Positions 53,808 through 62,311 of a DNA stretch of 64,000 nt are shown piece after piece (the first letter of the stretch is position 1; each line of letters starts with the position of its first letter). This DNA is from Acanthamoeba lenticulata (lineage: Eukaryota; Discosea; Longamoebia; Acanthamoebidae). The notes under the pieces are model-generated. The model was not told where the DNA came from and searched no databases. It was given only the letters and a program-made list of their open reading frames with translations. The stretch spans positions 1 to 64,000 of the forward strand of contig NAVB01000032.1 in assembly GCA_002179805.1 (NCBI GenBank), read 5' to 3'. The position numbers and the translations under genes were made by a program.

Positions 53808-55148
53808 TGAAGGAAGATGCAATCCTCCATGGTGCCCGCTTGGTGGTCATGAAAGGTGAATGGCAGGGATGTAACGTTGCTATCAAGATGCCCAAAAACG
53901 ATCAACAATCCAACTACATAGACTTGGTGACTGAAATTCATACCCTCAGGTCTCTATTTCTCAATGTTGGTATTTTGGTCTGAATTCTCGAATGAACTGA
54001 CTTAATTGGCATGTAGGCAACTCCATCACCCGAATATAGTCAAACTGTTGGGGGTGACAGTGTTAACACTGAACGTCTGATGGTCGACCCTTGTTGGTGA
54101 TGATCACTGAGTGGGTGCCTCACACGTTGTTGAGCCACCAATTACCACCATCGTGGGACCCTATCGATTTGACCAAAGCCATCGTCGAAGGTTTGCAATA
54201 TATACATCACCACAGATTACTTCACCGCGACTTAAAGCCAGGCAACATTTTGGTACGTCAGTGCCTATTTAGCTTGAGACTGTTTTCCCTCCTCCATTTT
54301 ACAATAACTCCACTTTTGGGGTTCAGGTATTACCTGACGGTAGTACAGCCAAGATATGTGATCTGGGCGAGTCCAAGAAGGTTGCTGGCCCTGAAGATCC
54401 ACCGCTGACCGCTGGCGTAGGTACTATTCATGCATTCACAGACCCTTTGTGTTAGAGCTGACTCTCCCACCATTAAGGTACTGCCGGTTATCGTGCGCCT
54501 GAAGTCCAGCAAGGCCAACCTTACAACGAGAAGTCAGACATCTGGAGTCTGGGTAAAATTATGGACACCCTCTACTACAATTTCAGGGATGAGGAAAGAG
54601 AGCTCCCCGGCGGTTTCATCGATTTGGGCAGGTCTTGCGCAGCCAAACTACCAGGCGAACGTCTGGAGCTTGACGAAGTTAAAGCCCGACTGGACAGTCT
54701 CGAATATCGGTCGACGCGCGTCCAACCTCCTTCGAACCACCGTCCTACGAAATCAAAGTCGACAGCTCACGTGCCAGTTGAAAGTTCTTCTTCATCGGAG
54801 GATTCAGACTATGAACCGGACGAAGAGGATGGTATTCCAGTACCCCCATGGCCGACTGTAGTCCCCAAGTCTGCCAAGTCGAACGGATCGCCAGTGCCCT
54901 CCAAGCCGAGCCCTGCCAAGTCGAATGGATCGCCGGCGCCCTCCAAGCCGAGTCCTGCCAAGTCGAACGGATCGCCAGTACACTCCAAGCCGAGTCCTGT
55001 CAAGTCGCCGGTGCCCCGTAGGACGAGTCCTGAGAAGCCGCGCTCGCGTCGTGAATCGTGGTGTCCAGAGGACGATGAATGCGTCTATTGCCACGACTAC
55101 AAGAATGGCAACAGGATGAAGCAGGCTTGCAAATTGAGACCTATGTAA
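53808..55148 (+). pseudogene. TKL-type protein kinase with SP-repeat tail
   Basis: Exons 53808-53949, 54017-54252, 54327-54420 and 54478-55148 are joined by introns of 67, 74 and 57 nt. Kinase text: GEWQGCNVAIKMPK, LHHPNIVKLLGVT, MITEWVPHTLL, LLHRDLKPGNIL, CDLGES (DLG for DFG), GTAGYRAPEV, SDIWSLGKIMDTLYY. Frame changes occur in exon 2 (about 54060-54100). A tail of three 14-residue repeats and a Cys-containing end (CVYCHDYKNGNRMKQ) follow. The glycine-loop exon lacks its own start; a candidate first exon with ATG 48786 is split from it by the copia insertion. TKL kinases phosphorylate Ser/Thr. Probably inactivated by the insertion and frame damage. Confidence 0.75.
54876..55001 (+). repeat. 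Three 42-bp tandem repeats in the kinase tail
   Basis: Unit starts AAGTCGAACGGATCGCCAGT. Starts at 54876, 54918 and 54960. It encodes KSNGSPVPSKPSPA with small changes, giving a disordered SPxK-type tail rich in possible proline-directed phosphorylation sites. Confidence 0.9.
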
Positions 55149-55427
55149 AAACTAGGTTTTTTGCGCAGTGAATAAACTTGTTTTTGCATCAACAGAGCAA
55201 CAAGAACATCAGTTGTTCGACACCCCCACCAAGGAAGCGTGGCAGGCAAGAAGCCGACCGAGAGAAGGCTATGGTGACGAACCAACACACTCGCTACTTA
55301 ACCATCTTCCACCAGCGTGTAAGGCAAAGAAAGCCAACTGTAATGAAATATGGCGCCCTAGTTTTTTCAATGGCGATACAGGGAGGGACGGCACGTCCCT
55401 GCCGCCTCTGTAATGCCACACAAAAAA

Positions 55428-55919
55428 TTACACGCCCAAGAACTGGGCCTTGGTCCTTCTCCAACAATTCCCCTCTTCGGTGTTCTTCTTGAGGTAGTCG
55501 CAGATCTCCTTGCTCCTCCTCGCCATCTCCTCCTGCGTGGCTGAGACGTGGCACAGTAGTGGGTAATTACGGAAGCCTTCCCAGAGAGATATCTTCTGGC
55601 GGGCAGTGCGAGGTCTGATGGAGTCGTTCGTTGCCTTTGCCAGCCAGTCCTTGAATGGCCCTCCCTTTTCCTTCTTCAGTGTCTTCTTGACGTAGTGGAG
55701 GTCATGTCCCAGGAGGATCGCTGCATGGAGGTTCGCCTGGCTGGTCTGACGGTAGAGCGAGTAGTCGTACGTCCAGTATTTGTGTTCAAAGTCGCTCAGA
55801 CCCTCACCCGGTGCCCCCAATCGCATGAGACGACGATGACAACGTTGCTGATCAAACGAGTGGTCACACAAGACATGAAGACCGACAAGGGATGTAATGC
55901 AGTTCTCAATGTTGTCCAT
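55428..55919 (-). CDS. DUF3102-like hypothetical protein, 163 aa
   Basis: MDNIENCITSLVGLHVL starts an intact frame. The block AAILLGHDLHYVKKTLKK, GPFKDWLAKA, then RPRTARQKISLWEG resembles the DUF3102 pattern (hxxhLxxhKxxhxHGxFxxWLxxxhxhSxRTAxxhhxh), found in phages, bacteria and some large viruses. Function unknown, possibly DNA-related. This match is by eye and tentative. Antisense ORFs exist on plus but show no motif. Confidence 0.5.
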   Translation of the reverse strand: MDNIENCITSLVGLHVLCDHSFDQQRCHRRLMRLGAPGEGLSDFEHKYWTYDYSLYRQTSQANLHAAILLGHDLHYVKKTLKKEKGGPFKDWLAKATNDSIRPRTARQKISLWEGFRNYPLLCHVSATQEEMARRSKEICDYLKKNTEEGNCWRRTKAQFLGV

Positions 55920-56028
55920 GATGACAACCTCGTTGATTGATGATGATGTGCAACATTGATGATGTCACGCGAGACATGGCCTCCAACAACATACAAAAAT
56001 CGATTTAAAAATGTATTTTTTTGATGAA
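55920..56028. other. A/T-rich flank of TIR element D
   Basis: Short A/T-rich DNA leading to the inverted repeat. No gene. Confidence 0.4.
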
Positions 56029-57715
56029 ATTTTCTGATTGGTCAAATGAAAAACGCCAAACCAGCCCGGAAAACATTACTCCCTGATGGCCTCGTTCGTT
56101 TAGACCCTAATTCCTCACATACCTTATCCTTTTTTGGTAGTCGGGGAGGGATGGGGAAAACCGACGGATGGAATAACCTGTCTATTTTACATTTGCATCC
56201 AACAGTTTTCCCCGTCCCCTACCCCGCCATTTTTTAACTATTTGTTTTTTATGATTTATTAACAATGGCCCAGATAAACGAGGGGGGGGATGAGCCTTAG
56301 GGTCCCATGGTGGTCCCGAACAGTTTTCATTCCGTGGACCAACAACACTCACCTTTACTGGGCCTGCTGGTGCACCCAACCTTCGAACAAGTATATGCAT
56401 ACTCTTCCAACACTAACTCACACAACTCAAAGGCAATGGAGGAGCTGCCGGTGGAGTTGAGGCTTCAAGTCCTCTCGCACGCGTCGGTCCCCGACCTGGT
56501 GCTTCGGTGGGGCACCGTCTCGAGATCGTGGAACAAGCTTGCCAACGACGATCACTTGTGGACGCGCCATCTGGACGAACAGCATCCAAAGTGGCGGACC
56601 ATCATGGGCTTCATGGGCATCGACCTCGGCACAACGCCACGCCGCCAGTGCTTCCGCCTACTCCTACCGCACGATCCAAAGGAGAAACGCATGGGTTGCT
56701 GTCGACATCGTCAGTGGAGGGGTGCCGCTTGCCTCTGCTGCACCTGCCGACGCTACCACAGCGACCAACAATGGGATGCCGGTGACTCGAAGGAAGACGT
56801 TTGGGATGACATGTTGGCAGTATCTTACGACGCCTACACACGCACCTAGAATTCACTAGTGACGACCAACGAAGAGGACCTCGACGTCATCTCCTTCTAT
56901 CGCGATCAGTCCTTCCAATTTGACATGCTCCTAAAGGAGGGACTACTAGAAATACGGGGGACCTTCGACGACGAGACGGTGGCCTGGACAGCGGAGGCGC
57001 ATCGCACTCTAAGACCACCGCTCCGCGACTGGCAGTACCTACTACGTTACAGTGATGCCAGACTCTACAAGGCACTGATGAGGAAGCATCCAGAGCTCTG
57101 CGACAACACTGTACTCGATCGCTACGGGGAACTACTCGACTGGTTCAGCGCGGAACCCAGAATTGTCCGGGAGGTCTACGCCGAAGCCAGTGGATCATGG
57201 ACGCGCGAGACGTTCCACGAGGCGCTAACGGCGCTTTTGAAGGCCGGGTGGCTCCAGAGGGAAGGGACATCGACCGCGGTCGCCTGGACCTACCCAACGA
57301 TCTACCTTCGATCGAATCGCAACCCAATGATGGAAGAATAAAAATACAATCGAATCAAGTGCTCTGATCGCCAAGAGGGTCAATGGTGGTGTAGTTGGTG
57401 ACGTGTATCGCACACCCCAACGTAGTTGAACACGGACAAGTCTCCGTCTATCTACAGAATCAACACACACACACACACGTCATCATCAACACACTCCTGA
57501 GAGATGACTACCCAGTTCTGCATGACACGAAAAGACCACACGCGACCATCAGAATTACGACAATGACACCAATGGCCATGTACACTTGCCGACTTCCAAA
57601 TTAAGATAAAGTATGTAAAGTATGCTTAACCTAAAAAGGAGGTCGGCAGGTGTAAGCGAGAGTTGTTTATTTCGGCCTGGTTTGGCGTTTTTGGTGATTT
57701 GACCAATCAAAAAAT
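56029..57715. mobile_element. TIR element, family member D, carrying an F-box gene
   Basis: The left end has TTTCTGATTGGTCAAAT and AAAAACGCCAAACC. The right end is the inverse (GGTTTGGCGTTTTTGG...ATTTGACCAATCA) and also keeps subterminal TTAACCTAAAAAGGAGGTCGG. Both ends and the F-box cargo parallel member C (38874-41191), but the arms are more diverged. Length 1.7 kb. Confidence 0.6.
56436..57341 (+). CDS. F-box protein copy 2, with in-frame TAG
   Basis: MEELPVELRLQVLSHASVPD and VLRWGTVSRSWNKLA form a clear F-box at the N-terminus. A Cys/Arg-rich middle (CCRHRQWRGAACLCCTCRR) follows. TAG at 56847-56849 sits where copy 1 has TAC (Tyr). The frame then continues as DLDVISFYRDQSF, ALMRKHPELCDNTVLDRYG and the C-terminal helix set to 57341. 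F-box proteins bind Skp1 in SCF ubiquitin ligases. The stop splits an F-box-containing peptide of 137 residues from the putative substrate-binding part. A single base change or error could account for it. Confidence 0.75.
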
Positions 57716-57786
57716 CCACAACAAAATAATAATTATGTAAAATCACAACCATTGGTATTTCATTATTGAGAGAATATAAATTGTCA
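57342..57786. other. Spacer and right TIR of element D
   Basis: (AC)n run at 57463-57478, the right inverted repeat to 57715, then the dyad-like element at 57734 before the next gene. Confidence 0.5.
57734..57748 (+). promoter_or_regulatory. Dyad-like element TATGTAAAATCACAA
   Basis: Duplicate of the element at 41208 in the homologous position, 53 bp before the ATG at 57787. More diverged from the CATGTGAAATCACAT consensus. Confidence 0.4.
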
Positions 57787-58233
57787 ATGAGAACAACATC
57801 AACAACAACAACACCACCACTAACAACCATGGCCACGCCACGGTTGCCTCGATTCTATGCTTCCCGATGCAAGAACGGAGAGTTCAAGCAACTCTCCTTT
57901 CACGTACTCATCAACAACGATCAGACCTCCGAGTGTCAACTGAATGTGTGTCGTCCTGACGACAAGAGTCCTTGGGGGATCGACATGACCAAGGCACCTG
58001 CAGATCTGGAAAAATACATTGGCGAGACTGTTGGATGCAAGGTGCTACTCGAGAGCTTCAGACGTCAAGGGCTGACGAACAAAAGCCAGTTTCTCCTCTT
58101 CCCACACTTTGAATTCCTCGGCGCCACCGAGGGCACATGCTCGTCGTACGTGGCGACCATACGACTACTGGGCTCTCTCGCTGAGGATGGTTCAGTCACC
58201 GAGGAGGACCTCCCCCCTAACGTGAAGGATTAA
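57787..58233 (+). CDS. Hypothetical protein, 148 aa
   Basis: The leader MRTTSTTTTPPLTTM is shared with the BTB gene at 41261. Then an unrelated small globular protein follows (FYASRCKNGEFKQLSFHVLI, WGIDMTKAPADLEKYIGETV, FLLFPHFEFLG, SYVATIRLLGSLAEDG). Intact. No family recognised. Start may also be MATPRLP at 57829. The shared 5' end with a different body marks a duplication or recombination breakpoint inside the leader. Confidence 0.6.
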   Translation: MRTTSTTTTPPLTTMATPRLPRFYASRCKNGEFKQLSFHVLINNDQTSECQLNVCRPDDKSPWGIDMTKAPADLEKYIGETVGCKVLLESFRRQGLTNKSQFLLFPHFEFLGATEGTCSSYVATIRLLGSLAEDGSVTEEDLPPNVKD

Positions 58234-58382
58234 GCGAGACCTGAAGAGATATTGTAACACGTACTTGAAATTCTAAAGCTTTTCATCACAAACTTACTTG
58301 TCACTGAAATATCCATTCTTACGAGCACAAAAAGAAACAACTCATACACACACACACACAACAGACACCCATGGATACACAA

Positions 58383-58712
58383 ATGTCTCTGACAAGCACA
58401 ATTCACTACTACTACTACTTCCTCGTAGCCCTCTTGGTTGTCACGCTCCAGCTCAAGGATGCTCAAGCCAATCGGTGGGTTTGAGTTGATTGTCCAAGCG
58501 AATATCCTAACTCAGGTTACTTCTTCAATTCCATCGACTGTCCCGAGAATGAGATGGAGGCAGACCCCAATTGGGAACACGATGAAGAACGTGGATGCTG
58601 GATCAAGCAAGGCCCGGCCATTGATCAAGAACAGCTCTTCCCCATCATCATCTGCAGCAAGCACAGGCCATATCGTCGGCAAGATGCACAAGGAGCACAT
58701 TGGCACTTTTGA
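58383..58712 (+). pseudogene. Small secreted Cys-rich protein, copy 2, with TGA
   Basis: The signal peptide includes YYYYFLVALLVVTLQLKDAQA. After NRWV a TGA (58482-58484) interrupts, then VDCPSEYPNSGYFFNSIDCP, EMEADPNWEHDEERGCWI and IICSKHRPYR follow in the same frame. It matches copy 1 (42082-42381, minus). Opposite orientation within the duplicated block. Without the stop it would be a 109-residue secreted protein. Confidence 0.7.
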
Positions 58713-59032
58713 AGAGAGAACTTGCGCACACCCAACTACATTTAAATTTTCAGATACTTTATAGTATTCTATTCTGTACATTCATACTGGGATGTACCAT
58801 CGCGTATTATTTTAAATAACTTAACCACCTTCCTTGACTCCTGAGTCTTCTGCCACACCATGCTCTATGTGGGCCAACACAACTGTATTGAAAAGAGCCA
58901 CTAAGGGATTTCATGGTCACGCAGGCCAAACGATGTTTTCCTCTTTTTCTTTTTTCCCAGAGAAATTCTTTTTCTCTCAGCTGCTGGGGATTTAACCAAC
59001 AAAACAACTCTACCCCTCGCCCCCCTCACTGC
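58713..59032. other. Spacer before SET copy 2
   Basis: About 320 bp. The T-rich leader at 58930-58980 is homologous to that before SET copy 1. No gene. Confidence 0.5.
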
Positions 59033-59845
59033 ATGGAGGAGTTGGCCAAGCTGAAGCAAGCACACGAGGGCACCACAGCGCCTGTCCCTCGGCCAGTAAG
59101 TTACTGGCTCTTTTTTAAACGCGCCATACTCGAACGCCCCCATGTACGCGCACTGTTTGCCTCGGCCTCGCCACTCGACCCCGACGGGTTTCGAGCACTT
59201 GTGAGGAAGGAGGCCGACCCAGCCAAGTGGGGGCCTTCTTTCTGCCACAAGGGGCGTGGCAAGTCAGCACACACCGTTAAGCGTGCAACCAACGAGATGC
59301 TGGCCGTCACATGGCAGTACTACAAAGTGCTCCTCCACCCGGCGAGCCCCTTCTACGTGGCCGAGAGCAGACATGCCAGCGGGCTGGGTTTGTTTGCCAA
59401 GCACACGTTGAGGGCGGCGGTCGGCAAAGCCCTTGCTCCCACGCAGCTGTTCGGCATCTGTTTCGGAGTCATGGAAGAGCATTTTGCTGACCTCGAGTCA
59501 GTCGGGTATCCGTCACTATACTGGTGCGAGCCGAGCATTCTGTACGGTCCATTGTCACTCGTCAACCACGAGTGCGGGTCGCCGTTGTGCTTCTCGTTCC
59601 CGCGTAAGGTCGATGCCCAGCAGCGCCGGGGCGGAGTCACGCTCGAGGAGTTTGACGGACTACCGGCCATCTACGCACGATCGATCAAGGAGGGCTGCCG
59701 ACTGAAGAAAGACCAGGAGATCACCATCGATTACTTCAACAGCGGCAGCGACGATGTGAGCCGAGACAGTGACGAGAAACCCAGTGCAAACTTTTTTGGC
59801 GTTAGATGCAGGTGTCGCTCGTGTTGCAAAGACAAGAACAACTAA
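59033..59845 (+). CDS. SET-domain protein, copy 2
   Basis: 270 residues, intact, from MEELAKLKQAHEG. Same SET blocks as copy 1: SRHASGLGLFAKHTL, YGPLSLVNHECGSP, QEITIDYF, CRCRSCCK. The copies differ mainly by substitutions in the N-terminal half, one codon lost (ASPPLD to ASPLD) and one gained near SGSDDVS. The C-terminal 140 residues are almost the same, suggesting gene conversion or strong constraint. Many nucleotide differences in the N-terminal part are CG versus CA or TG. Likely a lysine methyltransferase. Confidence 0.9.
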   Translation: MEELAKLKQAHEGTTAPVPRPVSYWLFFKRAILERPHVRALFASASPLDPDGFRALVRKEADPAKWGPSFCHKGRGKSAHTVKRATNEMLAVTWQYYKVLLHPASPFYVAESRHASGLGLFAKHTLRAAVGKALAPTQLFGICFGVMEEHFADLESVGYPSLYWCEPSILYGPLSLVNHECGSPLCFSFPRKVDAQQRRGGVTLEEFDGLPAIYARSIKEGCRLKKDQEITIDYFNSGSDDVSRDSDEKPSANFFGVRCRCRSCCKDKNN

Positions 59846-59999
59846 TGCAACCCAAACGTGTTGAACGTTACAGTTTTGGCGCCAAAATCTTTTCTCTTTT
59901 AATTTTCCGACAGGCAGTTAATAATCATACCTCCGTTTGCCATCGAAGATGAAAAGAGCAAGAGATGATGAAGACACTAACAATTGTTATGTTATGCAG

Positions 60000-62085
60000 T
60001 GTCTGACAGTGAGAAAAAAGACTTGGAGTCCGGCATTTATCGGCGTCAGTGCGGCACAATTCCAGGGTGAGTAGCCTAACACCCCTTTAATTAACTCTGT
60101 TCAAGTTTATGACACTATATTCCCTGCTTGTAGGTTTTTGTTCCATTTGCTCTCGGATGGAGAAGGTAGGATCACTAAGGCAAGTTACGCCACCGCTATG
60201 GAGATGCTCACGTCTGGGAATCTACGAGATAGTACAAAGTGTATGTCCGTAATCATCCTTTTTTGCCTTATGCAAATGAACATATACGTGTTTGTTAGGG
60301 GTATTCCAGCGTTTGAAGCAGAAGTATAAGACCGAGACCGTGTCTGGAGCATGTGTGAAGGCTGAGATCAAAACACTGTCCGAGGTACACAAATGTGCAA
60401 CGTTAAGAAAGTTATGCTAACCTTTATTGCATATCCACCGTTTAGACATACGATACAACAGAGATACCTGACGATTCCGCGTACGATGAAGAGTCGTTTA
60501 CACGCCATTTTGTACAACGGCAGGTGAGCAAGCAGGTCCTTTATCCCAGTTTGCATTTACTCTTTCTCACAAATTGCTCAGGATCATCGTGAGTCATCAT
60601 GGAAGCCTGGCAAAATAATCTCCCTCATCGGCCAACTCTCAGATTGGATAGAATTCGCCACTAATGTTCTCAAAGTACGTGCATAGGTTCCACTCTCGTC
60701 ACTGACCTTTTGTTAACTATTTTTGCACAATGTATGTATATAGGGAAGTAACGATGACTCGTTCACTGCCCTCCGTGAAATGTGGGGCCTAGACGAAGCC
60801 TTGCGCAAGTCTTTGGGTACGATAAAGGTGTTATAGGTGAGCATACAGTATGGATTCACATTGGACCTTCTTGCAGATCCTGGTGGCATATTCCGAAATC
60901 TCATTCGCGGCGAACTCCTGCTTCCTAATTGGGCGTTATCAGAGGCACGATCAAACAGCACTATGTACTACAGGTAAACCCTAAGCATTGCCCTTTCTTT
61001 TTTTATTTAACTGACTTTTGCTTTGTTTTCAGCCATGATGGTCGTTTTGTTATCAAAAGTCTCAACGATTCTGACAAAAAGAGTTGGGAAGACATGGAGA
61101 AAGCATACATTGAGGTAACACACGCTCCCGTTATATTGGCAGCAATCCCATTTTCACTTCTCTGTTTCAGTATTGCGCAAGTGATGCAGGAAAGCATTCC
61201 CTGATTGCACGCGTCGTTGGCATCGGCGAGTTGGGGGGACAAACATACATGATCATGGAAAACGTATTTTGCACTACCAATGTTCAGTATTTGTTTGACA
61301 TCAAGGTACACGCATGTTTTTTTGGTCAGTATTTTTTATCTATACTTACTGATTGAGAACAAAACAAACATAGGGGTCTACGCGTGACCGCTGCTCAATG
61401 CCAACAGATCGCATCAAAAAAGATCTCAATTTTTGCCAGTACACATCCTCTCCTTATTAAATCACTCAGAGAAACTCACCACGAATGAACAACATCACCA
61501 ATTTACAGGCCCATACACCTCAACGAGGAAGTACAAGTACAACTGATGAAGCAGATCGAACAGGATGTACAAGTATGGACATTAGATTATGCTCTCATTA
61601 TCTCCCTGAGAACAGACTTACAAAGTTTTACTCCATTCAGTTCCTGAAAAAGCAAAAACGAATGGACTACAGCCTACTGATTGGGATCAAATACAACTAC
61701 GAGCCAAAAGAAGCAGAGGATATAGGGTCCAGTTTCCCCCATCCGCGTTCTTGAACTATACCTGGCTAATGTTATAGTTATCCAGATGCCAGCATGGATT
61801 CAGTGGAGGCATCAAAGGCGCGCTGCACTCAGAACAGTATTTCTTTGGAATTATTGACATCCTCCAAGACTACAATATCTCCAAGCAGATCGAATCGTTT
61901 TACAAGTATTTGTTGGAGCTTCTTAACGCCTCACAAAAGGTTCGTTTCCCTCACGGCTACTGTCCCATACATTTCTCTGATTGTCTGTTTCTGTTTGACA
62001 GGAGCCGTCGGCTGTTGCACCAGATCAATACGCTCTAAGGTTCCTTGTTCGCGTCGAGGAGATTCTCAAGCCCCCTCCGAAATAG
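60000..62085 (+). CDS. Phosphatidylinositol-phosphate kinase
   Basis: Fourteen exons joined by thirteen GT-AG introns of 48-77 nt (for example 60067-60132, 61306-61373, 61940-62001). The PIPK core reads YYSHDGRFVIKSLNDSDKKS, ARVVGIGELGGQTYMIMENV, FDIKGSTRDRC, KKDLNF, KKQKRMDYSLLIGIKYN, YFFGIIDILQDYNISKQIE and YALRFLVRVEEIL. These are the signature blocks (DxKGSxxxR, MDYSLL, IID). The enzyme makes PtdInsP2 from PtdInsP at membranes. The N-terminal part has an EF-hand-like SDGEGRITKASY and no named domain otherwise. The first exon with its ATG is not certain; an upstream frame stops, so the 5' end may be missing. This is clearly a host-type gene. Confidence 0.92.
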
Positions 62086-62311
62086 TCAATGCCTCCATTG
62101 TTGCTTCAAATACGAAGCTCGCGGGTAGCAGTCCAATCCCCTCTTTCAGAAATGAAGTTGCCAGTCTAGGCACGTCCCAACCCTGTTGACAGGACCACGG
62201 CTCCAGTGACGTCATGGATTTTCATGTGAAATCACATTAAGAAACAATATATATATATACATATCTATTTTCATTTGTAAATCACACAAAGTCATCAACT
62301 TGCAACACAAA
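62086..62311. other. Intergenic promoter region of SP-RING-like gene 3
   Basis: Contains the dyad 62223-62237 and a (TA)n run at about 62249-62260. Shares TGGATTTTCATGTGAAATCA with the promoter of gene 2. Confidence 0.5.
62223..62237 (+). promoter_or_regulatory. Shared dyad element CATGTGAAATCACAT, copy 3
   Basis: Identical to copy 2 (46755-46769); 75 bp before the ATG at 62312. Confidence 0.6.

Noticed and set aside
54807..55003. Repetitive minus-strand ORF (GLGLEGAGDPFDLA) as a repeat protein
   Set aside because: It is the antisense shadow of the three 42-bp repeats in the kinase tail.
55178..55492. Plus-strand ORF of 104 codons after the kinase
   Set aside because: It overlaps the better supported minus-strand gene 55428-55919 and shows no family motif.
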